Shown piece by piece: positions 1 to 8,108 of a stretch of DNA of 64,000 nucleotides (the first letter of the stretch is position 1; each line of letters opens with the position of its first letter). Below the pieces are notes generated by a model. It was not told the DNA's origin, did not search any database, and saw only the letters and a list, made by a program, of their open reading frames with translations. This stretch comes from Rhizobium terrae (GTDB lineage Bacteria; Pseudomonadota; Alphaproteobacteria; Rhizobiales; Rhizobiaceae): positions 186,001-250,000 of the forward strand of contig NZ_QJKM01000006.1 in the NCBI RefSeq assembly GCF_003425685.1. The letters run 5' to 3'. The position numbers and the translations under genes were made by a program.

Positions 1-255
1 CAGGGCGTTGTTGAGGAAGCCCATGACTATGAAAGACCGCCAGCGGGCGACAAGCGTCTCGTAGAGACCGAAGCGCCCGCGCAGATAGATGTGCAGGGCC
101 AACGCGGCGATGAAGAGGCGCAGGAAAACCAGCGTGAAAGGCGGCACTTCCAGAACCGCGACGCGGGCGAAGAAGAAGGAGCCGCCCCAGATCAGGCCGA
201 GCAGGAGGATAAGCGCCCAGGCGGCGGCGCTGGGTTTTGTGACGGCGGTTGTCAT
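1..255 (-). CDS. EamA/DMT-family permease, N-terminal part (runs off the window)
   Basis: Reading the minus strand from an ATG at 255 gives an open 85-codon frame to the window edge. It starts MTTAVTKPSAAAWALILLLG, followed by the IWGGSFFFARVAV segment typical of the first helix of drug/metabolite transporters (EamA repeat), then a second hydrophobic stretch (FTLVFLRLFIAALALHIYL). It would be an inner-membrane exporter of small metabolites; the substrate cannot be told. Only the first quarter or so of a typical 290-300 residue protein is present. The 127 bases between this start and the next gene's stop show nothing clear. Confidence 0.8.
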   Translation of the reverse strand, partial: MTTAVTKPSAAAWALILLLGLIWGGSFFFARVAVLEVPPFTLVFLRLFIAALALHIYLRGRFGLYETLVARWRSFIVMGFLNNAL

Positions 256-382
256 CTGAACTATCCCTCGGGTTGAGAATGCGGGATAGCCGGAAGTCGA
301 AAGAGTTGCCACCCGAAACTTGTCGGATGGCGATTTGGGCATCGTCCGCAGAGGCGGGACGGATTGTCGTGTGCGGGCCGCT

Positions 383-1585
383 TCAGAGCGCCGAAAGCAG
401 GGCCTGGGTCGGCCAGCCGTCCGCCGGCAGGCCAAGGCGGGCCTGTTCCTTCTGGACAGCGGTGCGTGTACCCGAACCAAGGATCCCGTCAACCTTGCCG
501 ATATCGTGACCGAGCGCCTCGAGCTTGGTCTGCAGCGCCTTCATGCCACCGTCATCCAGGCCCTGGTCCGGCGTACCCTTCTGGTAGGTCGGAGCGCCGG
601 AAAGCCGGGTGGCGAAATAGGCGGCCGACGTCGTGTATATGAAGGACTGGTTCCACTCGAGGTAGACGCCGAAATTCGGGTAGGTGAGGAAGGCCGGCCC
701 CTTGCGGCCCTGTGGCAGGATGAGGGCGGCCGGAAGATTGCCGAAACCGGTATTGCCGTCGCGGGGCGTGACGCCCAGCTTGAACCACTCGCCTGCGGGA
801 ATCTCGTTGCCGAGGCCGCTCTTTTCCCAAGGCAGGTTTTCCGGCAGCGTCACTTCCTGAATCCACGGCTGGCCGGCCCTGAAGCCGAGACTCTTGATGA
901 ATTTCGCAGCTGTGAGGATGGCATCCGGGCTGCTGCTCTTGACGTTGACATGGCCGTCGCCATCGCCGTCGACGCCGTAGGCGATGATGTCTTCCGGCAG
1001 CATCTGGACCTGACCGATCTCGCCGGCCCAGGCTCCGGTATTGGTGGACGGGTTGAGGTCGCCGTGCTGCACCATCTCGATCAGCGCGATGAGCTGCGGG
1101 CGGAAGAGTTCGGGCCGGCGGCAATCGTGCGAGAGGGTCACCAGTGCATTGCGGGTGTTGAAATCACCCTGTACGGCGCCGAAATCGGTCTCCATTGCCC
1201 AGAAGGCGGTAATGACGCCGGCCGGCACGCCGAATTCCTTCTCGGCGCGGCCGAAGACGTCGGCGAGCTGCTTCATCTTCTGGCGGCCGATATCAAGGCG
1301 GGCCTGGCTGACGGTGCGTTGCGAGAATTCGAGGAAGGTCTGGCGGAAGACGCCCTGGGCACGATCCCGGGAAAGAACCTTCTGGTCGATCTGCGCACCG
1401 GCCAGCGCCTCGTCGGCGGCGCTCGCGGGAATGCCCTTCGAAACCGCTTCCGCCTTCACGCCGGCCAGGAAGGTAGCGAGATCGCCGCCACAAGCTGGTG
1501 CAGGCGTTTGTGCAAGCGCCGTTGAGGCGAGGCAGGCGGTGATGATGGAGGCGAAGGCGAGGCGGCGGGCGAAGGCAGCGGACAT
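383..1585 (-). CDS. MltB-family lytic murein transglycosylase with peptidoglycan-binding tail
   Basis: 400 residues. A signal peptide (about residues 1-25, ending STALA) sends it to the periplasm. Residues 30-330 match the SLT_2/MltB catalytic fold; the FWAMETDFG motif carries the likely catalytic Glu132. The last 55 residues (LQTKLEALGHDIGKVDGILG onward) form a PG_binding_1 domain. It would cleave the MurNAc-GlcNAc bond with 1,6-anhydro ring formation. It has no lipobox, so it is probably soluble, unlike E. coli MltB. The ATG is preceded by AGGAA at 7 bases. It lies head-to-tail behind a GH25 lysozyme gene, which suggests a wall-remodelling neighbourhood. Confidence 0.9.
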   Translation of the reverse strand: MSAAFARRLAFASIITACLASTALAQTPAPACGGDLATFLAGVKAEAVSKGIPASAADEALAGAQIDQKVLSRDRAQGVFRQTFLEFSQRTVSQARLDIGRQKMKQLADVFGRAEKEFGVPAGVITAFWAMETDFGAVQGDFNTRNALVTLSHDCRRPELFRPQLIALIEMVQHGDLNPSTNTGAWAGEIGQVQMLPEDIIAYGVDGDGDGHVNVKSSSPDAILTAAKFIKSLGFRAGQPWIQEVTLPENLPWEKSGLGNEIPAGEWFKLGVTPRDGNTGFGNLPAALILPQGRKGPAFLTYPNFGVYLEWNQSFIYTTSAAYFATRLSGAPTYQKGTPDQGLDDGGMKALQTKLEALGHDIGKVDGILGSGTRTAVQKEQARLGLPADGWPTQALLSAL

Positions 1586-1724
1586 TAGGCGTTCCTGAAG
1601 TGAATGGGCACCGCCTCATGTCCGAAAGGTTTGTGACGGAAACGTGGGCGGCAAAGCGGTTGGCGCAGTTTTTATCGCAACCGCTTCGATATTGCCAGAC
1701 CGCTGTTTGCCGCAACCGGGACGC

Positions 1725-2513
1725 TTATTTGCCGGCGGCCGCCACCCAGGCATTCCAGTTCTTCGTCGTGCCGGCGAAGACGTTGATGTCCATCTCGCCC
1801 TTGATGCCCGGGACGAGGCCCGTCGACGTATATTGCCAGAAGGCCCAGCGGCGATCCGCATAGATCTTGCCCGGATGTGCCGCGACCGACCGCAGCCAGA
1901 AATGATGGTTGTTGAAGGCGCCGACGAGGTTGTCGCGATGGAAGTCGACCGAGGTGTAGATGATCGGCTTCTTTCCGTAATGGGTTTCGATGCGGTTCAT
2001 GAAGCGCTGCATGCTGGCTCGCACCGTCTCCGGGTCGGGGCGCAGCTTGCAGGTGGGTGAAGCGTGGTTCCATTCCATGTCGAGCACCGGCGGGAGCATG
2101 TTGGCTTCCTTCGGCACGTTGGCGATGAACCAGTCGGCCTGTTCGTCCGGCGTCGAGCAGAAATAATAGAAATGGTAGGCCGCATGCGGGATGCCGGCGT
2201 CGGCCGCGTTGCGCCAGTGGGTCACGAAGGCGGGGTCGATGCGGTCCTTGCCCTCCGTCGCCTTGATGAAGACGAAGGCTATCCCGGACTTCTTCACCGC
2301 CGCCCAGTCGATATCCGTGCTGTTCCACTTGGACAGGTCGATGCCGTGCACCTCATGCAGGCCCGGATGGTTCCTGCCGAAATCCTGCGGATCGTTGTCC
2401 TTGAAACGCATCTTCTTGACGGAAGAGGTTTCCATCAGGTCGTAACTGGTGGACGAGCAGCCGGTCACGGCGATCAGGGTCGTCGCAAGAAGGGCGATAA
2501 GAAGCCGTGGCAT
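1725..2513 (-). CDS. GH25 lysozyme, predicted lipoprotein
   Basis: 262 residues. The N-terminus (LLIALLATTLIAVTGCSS) is a lipoprotein signal with Cys at about residue 19, so the protein should be membrane-anchored in the periplasm. The rest is a glycoside hydrolase family 25 domain: EVHGIDLSKWN near the start, IAFVFIKATEG, and the catalytic D-x-E in PVLDMEWN. GH25 enzymes hydrolyse the beta-1,4 bond of peptidoglycan with retention. The domain is complete, ending soon after the INVFAGT segment. Which wall structures it cuts and when is unknown. Confidence 0.9.
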   Translation of the reverse strand: MPRLLIALLATTLIAVTGCSSTSYDLMETSSVKKMRFKDNDPQDFGRNHPGLHEVHGIDLSKWNSTDIDWAAVKKSGIAFVFIKATEGKDRIDPAFVTHWRNAADAGIPHAAYHFYYFCSTPDEQADWFIANVPKEANMLPPVLDMEWNHASPTCKLRPDPETVRASMQRFMNRIETHYGKKPIIYTSVDFHRDNLVGAFNNHHFWLRSVAAHPGKIYADRRWAFWQYTSTGLVPGIKGEMDINVFAGTTKNWNAWVAAAGK

Positions 2514-2661
2514 GAATGTCCCGCGCTGGTGACGATCGGAAGGGCCTGCCTACCATGCGAGGCATGCGTGAACCCTACGTTCACCATAACGTCGTAAAAA
2601 TTCAGTTAGGGCAAGAGGGCTGACGCACCCGATCGGCCGAAAGCCGGCTTCAAAACAAACC

Positions 2662-3330
2662 TCAGCCGCGCCGGCGGATGACCGCATGCCAGGCATACCC
2701 CCCGCCGATCTCCTCGAAGATCATGTCGGCGTTCGCAGCAGCAAGCTTGCTTTCCAGCACTTCGTGCAGGTTCGGGCGCGGCGTGACATGGAAACGCTTC
2801 AACCACGCTCTCAGAAGCCTGCCGAACCAGCCGGGCAGCCTTTCCTGCTGGCCGAAATCGACGATATGCAGCGAGCCGTTCGGTGCGAGAGCCGCAAGGG
2901 CGGCGTCGACCGCCTTTTCCCAGTCCGGGATCATCGACAGGGCATAGGAGATCAGAATGCGGTCGAAGCCCGGGACGCCGAATTCACCCGGCGTGAAATC
3001 GGTGGCGTCCGCTACCCGGAAATCCGGCATGACCGGCTTTCCGCGGAAATTGGCGCGGGCGCTTTCCAGCATTTCGGCCGAGATGTCGAGGCCGTGGAGT
3101 TTCGCAGCCGGATAATTCCGGTGGGCGAGCAGAAGGTTGCGGCCCGTGCCGCAGCCGACTTCCAGCAGCGTCGCGCCAGGCTGAAGGTGAAGCCCGGCGA
3201 TCGTCCGGTCGCGGCCGAGAAGGTAATATTTGCGGGTGATGTCGTAGATATGGCGCTGATACCGGTACATCCGGTCCATACGCTCGGCATGACCGCCGGA
3301 GAGTGAAGCACCCGCCGTCTCCGCCGCCAT
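2662..3330 (-). CDS. btaB: Diacylglyceryl-homoserine N-methyltransferase BtaB
   Basis: 222 residues, class I SAM-dependent methyltransferase. The glycine-rich motif I is LLEVGCGTGRNLLLAHR and the acidic loop LHGLDIS follows; the N-terminal YRYQRHIYDITRKYYLLGRD is characteristic of BtaB. It would add three methyl groups to the amino group of diacylglyceryl-homoserine, giving the betaine lipid DGTS at the inner membrane. I take the ATG at 3330 because it overlaps the btaA stop (TGATG), which implies translational coupling; an upstream in-frame extension inside btaA is unlikely. Family identity follows from the pairing with btaA as much as from the motifs. Confidence 0.9.
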   Translation of the reverse strand: MAAETAGASLSGGHAERMDRMYRYQRHIYDITRKYYLLGRDRTIAGLHLQPGATLLEVGCGTGRNLLLAHRNYPAAKLHGLDISAEMLESARANFRGKPVMPDFRVADATDFTPGEFGVPGFDRILISYALSMIPDWEKAVDAALAALAPNGSLHIVDFGQQERLPGWFGRLLRAWLKRFHVTPRPNLHEVLESKLAAANADMIFEEIGGGYAWHAVIRRRG

Positions 3331-4577
3331 CAGGCTTTCTTCACGTAGATATGGAAGCCGCCGTAAATGGCGGAGCGGTCCTGGAGGTTGAGTTCGCTGG
3401 AGCGCTCCTTGAGATAGGTCCACTGATCAAGGAGAGCCTGGGAGAGGCGGCCATCCAACACGCTCTTTTCGGCAGCGGTGCGGAAGATCACGCGGGCGCC
3501 GGGGGCGGCGGTCCGGGTGATCTCGGTCCACAGGTCGTTCAGCTGTTCGTCGGTCATCCAGTCCTGCGCGTCGAGCAGCACGTAGCGGTCGACCGTTGCC
3601 GCCGCCTTCTGGGCGAGAAGTTCCGTGAAGCTCGCATGATGGACGGTGACGCGCTCCGCGTTGTCGCGGATGGCGCGGTAGTTCTCGGCCTTCAGATAGG
3701 TCGGCAGCGTGCCTTCCTCGGGCTTCGGATAACGCCGCGCGAAGGCCTGCCAGGCGAAATAGTTGTCGCGCAGCGGGAAATGGCAGGCGAGCTTTTCGAG
3801 ACGCTGGCGCAGCACCGGCGCGATCGAGCCGTCGGAGGCGAGGCTTGCCAGCTCGTCATATTGCTGTGGCGGAATGCCGAGGCCGAACAGCGAGCTCTTG
3901 CGGCTGGTGATGAAGCGGATCAGTGGCTTGTCGAACAGCGGCGCGATGCGATCGTCGAAGAACTGCCGCTGTTCGCGCAGCGATTTCGCATTGGCCATCT
4001 GCGTGAGGTCGATGCCGTGCAGGCGGGCGATCAGGTGACCGGCGCCGATGAAACGGCCGAGCAGACCGGTCTTGTAGATGTTGCGGTTGAAGACTTCGAC
4101 ACGGCGGCGGCCGGTGAGCGAACGCCTGTCCCAATAGGCGCGGGTGGCGACGTCGAGATTGGGCGCGATGAACGTGTCGTAACCCTTGCTGTTGGTGCCG
4201 ATACCGTCCATGCCGAAATGGCGGACGACGTCGCCATGGCCCGGCAAATGCCGGAAGGCGGCGAGCTTCAACCGGTTCAGCGCCACGTGATGGGGGTTCA
4301 GATCGACGACGTCGATCTTTTTCGGCGAACGGGAGAGATAGGCGAGCATGTTGCAGCCGCCGGAGCCGATCGTGACGATCGAATGTCCCTCGGAAAGCTC
4401 CATGGCGACCATGTCGATTTCCGGATCCTCCCAGATCTGTGGATAGACGAGGCCGGAGAACAGGAGGCCGAAAAGGCGTTCCGAAAAACCCTGACGCGAG
4501 AGCGCTTTATGCTGCAGAAGCGCATCCTTCAGCTTCTGGTTTTTCCGAAAACCGGCTTCCTGTGCAATGTCCGCCAT
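3330..4577 (-). CDS. btaA: S-adenosylmethionine:diacylglycerol 3-amino-3-carboxypropyltransferase BtaA
   Basis: 415 residues, DUF3419 family. It transfers the aminocarboxypropyl group of SAM to diacylglycerol, the first step of DGTS betaine-lipid synthesis. Supporting segments are SGLVYPQIWEDPEIDM near residue 40, the nucleotide-binding VTIGSGGCNMLAYLSR, and DVVDLNPHHVALNRLK. The frame is open much further upstream, but the ATG at 4577 (MADIAQEAGFRKNQ) gives the usual family length. It is the first gene of a two-gene operon with btaB. A Pho-box-like element sits about 50-65 bases upstream, in line with phosphate-starvation control known in Sinorhizobium meliloti. Confidence 0.93.
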   Translation of the reverse strand: MADIAQEAGFRKNQKLKDALLQHKALSRQGFSERLFGLLFSGLVYPQIWEDPEIDMVAMELSEGHSIVTIGSGGCNMLAYLSRSPKKIDVVDLNPHHVALNRLKLAAFRHLPGHGDVVRHFGMDGIGTNSKGYDTFIAPNLDVATRAYWDRRSLTGRRRVEVFNRNIYKTGLLGRFIGAGHLIARLHGIDLTQMANAKSLREQRQFFDDRIAPLFDKPLIRFITSRKSSLFGLGIPPQQYDELASLASDGSIAPVLRQRLEKLACHFPLRDNYFAWQAFARRYPKPEEGTLPTYLKAENYRAIRDNAERVTVHHASFTELLAQKAAATVDRYVLLDAQDWMTDEQLNDLWTEITRTAAPGARVIFRTAAEKSVLDGRLSQALLDQWTYLKERSSELNLQDRSAIYGGFHIYVKKA

Positions 4578-4625
4578 GGTCGAATCCCGCCTTGTCCAGA
4601 GTTTCAGCGCGTTTAAACCGCTCAT

Positions 4626-4643
4626 GCAACAGATTGATGACGC
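4626..4643 (-). promoter_or_regulatory. Candidate Pho box upstream of btaAB
   Basis: On the btaA strand the sequence is GCGTCATCAATCTGTTGC: two 7-base half-sites in an 11-base period (GCGTCAT-CAAT-CTGTTGC), matching the consensus half-site CTGTCAT at 5/7 and 4/7. It lies 49 bases upstream of the btaA start. PhoB control of btaAB is known in S. meliloti; that this imperfect site is functional is inference. Confidence 0.45.
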
Positions 4644-4742
4644 CGCCTGTGGCCTCTTGGCCAATGCTTCACCGGCAAGCGAAAACCCCTTCCGCCGGGT
4701 GAAGAATCCTGATTGCATGCGGCCGCGGAATGGGAGGTTTGG

Positions 4743-6092
4743 ATGCGGCTGTTCATCAGGATTGTGAAGATTGTTTTCGCAACGCTTCTCGTGGCGTTGG
4801 TCGGGCTCGGGGTCTGGCTTTACGTCGCGCCGCCGCAGCTCCTGAGGGTCGGTAGCGGCTATGCCGCAAAAATTGTCTGTTCGAATGTCTTCCTGGCCGG
4901 CCGCAACGACAGGGAGGTGCTGGAAGTCGACGTCCAGGCTCCCGGCCATCCGCTTCTGCGCCTGATGCAGGTTTCCGTCGATCGCGCCGAGAAGCGGGTG
5001 CATGCGGCGTTGCTGGGTTTCCTTGCCGGCAATGAGGCGGTCTATCGGGAAGGGCTCGGGTGCTCGGTAACGCCGGACGGCAGCGCGACGGCGGTGCCGC
5101 GCCTTGCGCTCGGCGCCGCCCGGCCCGTCGACCAGACCATTCTCTGGCCGGATGGAGGAAAAGTCGAATCCGACCCGAAGATTGCCGCGGTTCTTTCAGA
5201 TCCCGCCGTTACCGGCCCCGGCATGCGGGCCGTGGTGGTGGTCAGGGGCGGCCGGATCGTCGGCGAGACCTACGCGCCGGGTTTCTCCAGGGATACGCCT
5301 CTGCTTGGCTGGTCGATGACCAAGACCGTGAATGCCGCCATCATCGGCACGCTGGTGCGCGACGGGCGATTGTCGCTGGAGGACAAAGGCCTTTTCCCGC
5401 AATGGAAGAACGATCAGCGCGCCGATATCCGTGTCGCCGACCTTCTCGCCATGGAGAGCGGGCTCGCCTTCAATGAAAGCTACGGGACGGTCGCCGACGT
5501 GACGCGCATGCTCTTCCTGGAGCCGGATATGGCGAATTTTGCCGCCGACCAGCCGCTGGAAGCCGATCCGGGCAGCCGTTTCAACTATGCGTCCGGCACG
5601 GCCGTCATGCTCGCCAAACTGTGGATGGACCGGATCGGCGACCGCGCCGTGGCGCTCGCATATCCCAAAAAGGCATTGTTCGGACCGCTTGGGATGCGCA
5701 GCGCCATCATGGAAACGGATGCGAGTGGCACGTTCGTGGGCAGTTCCTACCTTTACGCGACGGCGCGGGATTGGGCGCGGTTTGGCCTGTTGCTCGTCCG
5801 TGACGGCATGTGGAACGGCTCTCGCATTCTTCCCGAGGGTTTCGTCGCCCAGATGCATCAGCCGAACCGGACGTCCAATGGCCGTTATTCGAAGATGCAG
5901 ACCTGGCTGCCGGGCGGGGCGGCCGGCATTCCCGCCGATACGTTTATCCTCGACGGACATGACGGACAGAATGTCATCGTCATTCCATCCCTCGACCTCG
6001 TAGTGGTCAGGCTTGGATTGACGCCGGACTGGCTGAGCTACAGGCCGACCGCGCTCGTGACGGCCATCGCCAAAACGACGGCGGCGCCCTGA
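4743..6092 (+). CDS. Membrane-anchored serine hydrolase (beta-lactamase/PBP-like fold)
   Basis: 449 residues from the ATG at 4743, chosen because GGGAGG lies about 6 bases before it; an ATG 30 bases upstream lacks such a site. One N-terminal membrane helix (residues 5-27) is followed by an extracytoplasmic domain. The S-x-x-K nucleophile motif is SMTK (Ser191-Lys194) in GWSMTKTVNAAIIGTLVRDG, then LLAMESGL and a FNYASGTA segment at the Y-x-N/S position, as in the beta-lactamase-related family (Pfam Beta-lactamase, PF00144). Substrate is unknown: esterase, peptidase or amidohydrolase are all possible. It is divergent from btaA and convergent with the SLT gene. Confidence 0.8.
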   Translation: MRLFIRIVKIVFATLLVALVGLGVWLYVAPPQLLRVGSGYAAKIVCSNVFLAGRNDREVLEVDVQAPGHPLLRLMQVSVDRAEKRVHAALLGFLAGNEAVYREGLGCSVTPDGSATAVPRLALGAARPVDQTILWPDGGKVESDPKIAAVLSDPAVTGPGMRAVVVVRGGRIVGETYAPGFSRDTPLLGWSMTKTVNAAIIGTLVRDGRLSLEDKGLFPQWKNDQRADIRVADLLAMESGLAFNESYGTVADVTRMLFLEPDMANFAADQPLEADPGSRFNYASGTAVMLAKLWMDRIGDRAVALAYPKKALFGPLGMRSAIMETDASGTFVGSSYLYATARDWARFGLLLVRDGMWNGSRILPEGFVAQMHQPNRTSNGRYSKMQTWLPGGAAGIPADTFILDGHDGQNVIVIPSLDLVVVRLGLTPDWLSYRPTALVTAIAKTTAAP

Positions 6093-6101
6093 GGCGCCGC
6101 C
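6080..6101. terminator. Hairpin wrapped around the hydrolase stop codon
   Basis: GGCGGCGCC and GGCGCCGCC form a perfect 9-base stem with loop CTGA that contains the TGA stop (6090-6092) of the serine hydrolase. There is no T tract. It sits between convergent genes, so it could limit read-through either way. Confidence 0.4.
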
Positions 6102-6117
6102 GGTCGACCCGTCGATC

Positions 6118-7299
6118 CTATTTTTCGAGAACGTGCAGCATGTCCTTGCGCTTGGCATCGTAATAATAGCCGCGCGCATAAAGTTTGATGGCATTGTCGT
6201 TCTTGTTGTCGGCGACGAGCCAGGCGCCGCGCAGGTATTTGATCGCGTATTTGAGATTAGTCTCCGCGTCGAGCAGCCCCTGCGGCGAGCCTTCGTAGCC
6301 CATCGACTTCGCGGTCGAATACTTGATCTGCATGAGGCCCCAATAGCCGTTCTTGTGATAGGCCTTGGGATCGTATCTGCTTTCGCGATGAACGACGCGG
6401 TGCACCAGCGATTCGGGCACACCATAGAGACCGGCGTAACGCTTGATGAGCTTGCTGAGTTCCGGCGGCGCGTCGGCTGCGGTGGCGGGCATCGGCTCGC
6501 CCGGAGCGGGCGGAAACTCCATGGCGCGCAGTGCCGCGACGGCGTGCGGCTGGGCCGCGTAGGCAAGCGTGGTGGTGGACGTGGCGGATTGCGGAGTAGC
6601 CATGATCACCGGCCGGTCCGGGCGCGGTGTCGGTATCACCGATTGCAACGCCACCATATCCGGCGTCAGTTCGGGTTCGTCGAGCGCGATGGCCGCGGCG
6701 GCAGCCGGCTGGATGCGGCCTTCCGTAACGGCAGGCGCAACGCCCGGCGATACGAGACGGCCGACCTTGGCCGAGCTGGACGCCTGCTGGCGGGTGGCGG
6801 CGAGGATCGTCGAGGTTCCCGGGGTGTTCCATTCCGCCGTCGGTGCCGTCGAAGCGACGAGCGTCGAGGTGGTGCGGGCGGCCGGCGGCGGCATCATCGC
6901 CGGGCCTGGTGCGGGAGCGAAAGCGACCTGCGGCGCCATGGCCGGCGAGGCCATCGCCGCGGTCTGGACGGAGGCGGCTTCGGCGGCCGGCGGCACGGGA
7001 AGCGGAAGGCGGGTGGTCTTGGCGAGGGCTATGGTCGGCTGAGCGCCGGGTGCCTGAACTGCCGCGACCTCGGTGGCCGCCGGTGCCGTTGCCCCCACGG
7101 CGGGGGAATTGACAGGCAGATCAGACCGGTACTGGATCGTCAGTCCCTGGGCCGATGCCGTCTGCACCTGACCGGTCTGACCGCTTGTCTGATTGTTCGC
7201 GAGTGTCGATTCGCGTTCGACGCTCGAACACCCGGCGAGAGCCGAAGACATCACGCATGCCGCAGCCGTGCCGCGGCCGAGGAATCGGATTATCGCCAT
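6118..7299 (-). CDS. SLT-domain lytic transglycosylase lipoprotein with long Ala/Pro linker
   Basis: 393 residues. A lipobox (SSALAGC, Cys at about 24) predicts an anchored lipoprotein. Residues 25-285 are Ala/Pro/Thr-rich low complexity without a recognisable fold. The C-terminal 110 residues are a compact SLT domain (LYGVPESLVHRVVHRESRYD, with Glu in HRES as likely catalyst; GYWGLMQIKYSTAKSMGY; ETNLKYAIKYLRGAW). It would cleave glycan strands in the periplasm. The long disordered linker probably lets the domain reach the wall from its membrane anchor; which membrane is not clear from the sequence. Confidence 0.88.
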   Translation of the reverse strand: MAIIRFLGRGTAAACVMSSALAGCSSVERESTLANNQTSGQTGQVQTASAQGLTIQYRSDLPVNSPAVGATAPAATEVAAVQAPGAQPTIALAKTTRLPLPVPPAAEAASVQTAAMASPAMAPQVAFAPAPGPAMMPPPAARTTSTLVASTAPTAEWNTPGTSTILAATRQQASSSAKVGRLVSPGVAPAVTEGRIQPAAAAAIALDEPELTPDMVALQSVIPTPRPDRPVIMATPQSATSTTTLAYAAQPHAVAALRAMEFPPAPGEPMPATAADAPPELSKLIKRYAGLYGVPESLVHRVVHRESRYDPKAYHKNGYWGLMQIKYSTAKSMGYEGSPQGLLDAETNLKYAIKYLRGAWLVADNKNDNAIKLYARGYYYDAKRKDMLHVLEK

Positions 7300-7423
7300 T
7301 GGGTCGCTTTCATAAAAAATGGTTACCCCAGTCCGCCCGAATGCCGTCCAAAGAGATTTTCCATTAACTTATTGGGCGGCGTCCGACAAGACGGTGCCGG
7401 CGGGTCATCGACCCGGACGTGGT

Positions 7424-8059
7424 TCAGGCCGCAATGCGACGGTAACCAGCGGACACGGCGCGCCGGGAAATAAATCGCGTATGAGGCTTGCGCGAGGCCG
7501 GATTAAGTGTAGCGGCACTGCGCCTGCGGCCGAGAACACGGCGAGGGAAGAAGACGTGGGGGGTCATTCCGGCCGCCGCGCAGACAAGGAAGGTTGCCTG
7601 CATTTCGAGGAGTTGCGGCAGGAGAGGGAGCCGGGGATCGATGAACTGGGCGAGAAGGGCTGCAAGCACTACGGCGTAACGCGGCGCGAAGGCGGACCTG
7701 CGGAAAAGACAGATGAGGATCCGGGCGGGCCGGCATTCCGGAAGATTGTCGTTATCGGCAATAGGCCCCGCGATGCGCGGGTCCTGGAAGGACCAGATCA
7801 CATAGAGCGCCAGATAGGCGATGCCGATCCAGGTGAGAGTGTCGAGCACGCGCGGCAGATAGGCCGCGAGGAGCGCAAGCGGCACCATGGCGAAGATGAG
7901 CGCGACGGAAAGCCCGACGGCGGTGCCCGGAACCGTGGCGATCGCCGTGCGGCGGCCGCGTTGCAGCGAAAAACTGGCGGTGAGGCACGCAAGCGGGCTC
8001 GGAAGGAGGACGAGAAAGGTCGCTGCCGCGGCAAAAGCGAACCAGATGTCAGCCGTCAT
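7424..8059 (-). CDS. LysE/RhtB-like exporter, degenerate C-terminus
   Basis: 211 residues. The first 120 or so resemble LysE-family amino-acid exporters (FAFAAAATFLVLLPSPLACL, then TAVGLSVALIFAMVPLALLA and WIGIAYLALYVIW), and LAALLAQFIDPRLPLLPQ matches the FLPQFIDP region. The family's conserved NPK segment is missing, the usual TPGP near the start is LPSP, and after residue 160 the two last helices are replaced by an Arg-rich tail with no hydrophobic stretch. A strong GGAGG precedes the ATG. It is either a decaying gene or a divergent truncated relative. Confidence 0.55.
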   Translation of the reverse strand: MTADIWFAFAAAATFLVLLPSPLACLTASFSLQRGRRTAIATVPGTAVGLSVALIFAMVPLALLAAYLPRVLDTLTWIGIAYLALYVIWSFQDPRIAGPIADNDNLPECRPARILICLFRRSAFAPRYAVVLAALLAQFIDPRLPLLPQLLEMQATFLVCAAAGMTPHVFFPRRVLGRRRSAATLNPASRKPHTRFISRRAVSAGYRRIAA

Positions 8060-8108
8060 TCCATTTCCTCCCGGACCGCTTCGCCGCCGTCCGTTATTTC
8101 TTTTTCTG

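Noticed and set aside
320..1525. 401-codon plus-strand frame opposite the MltB-type gene
   Set aside because: Shadow of a clear transglycosylase gene with signal peptide.
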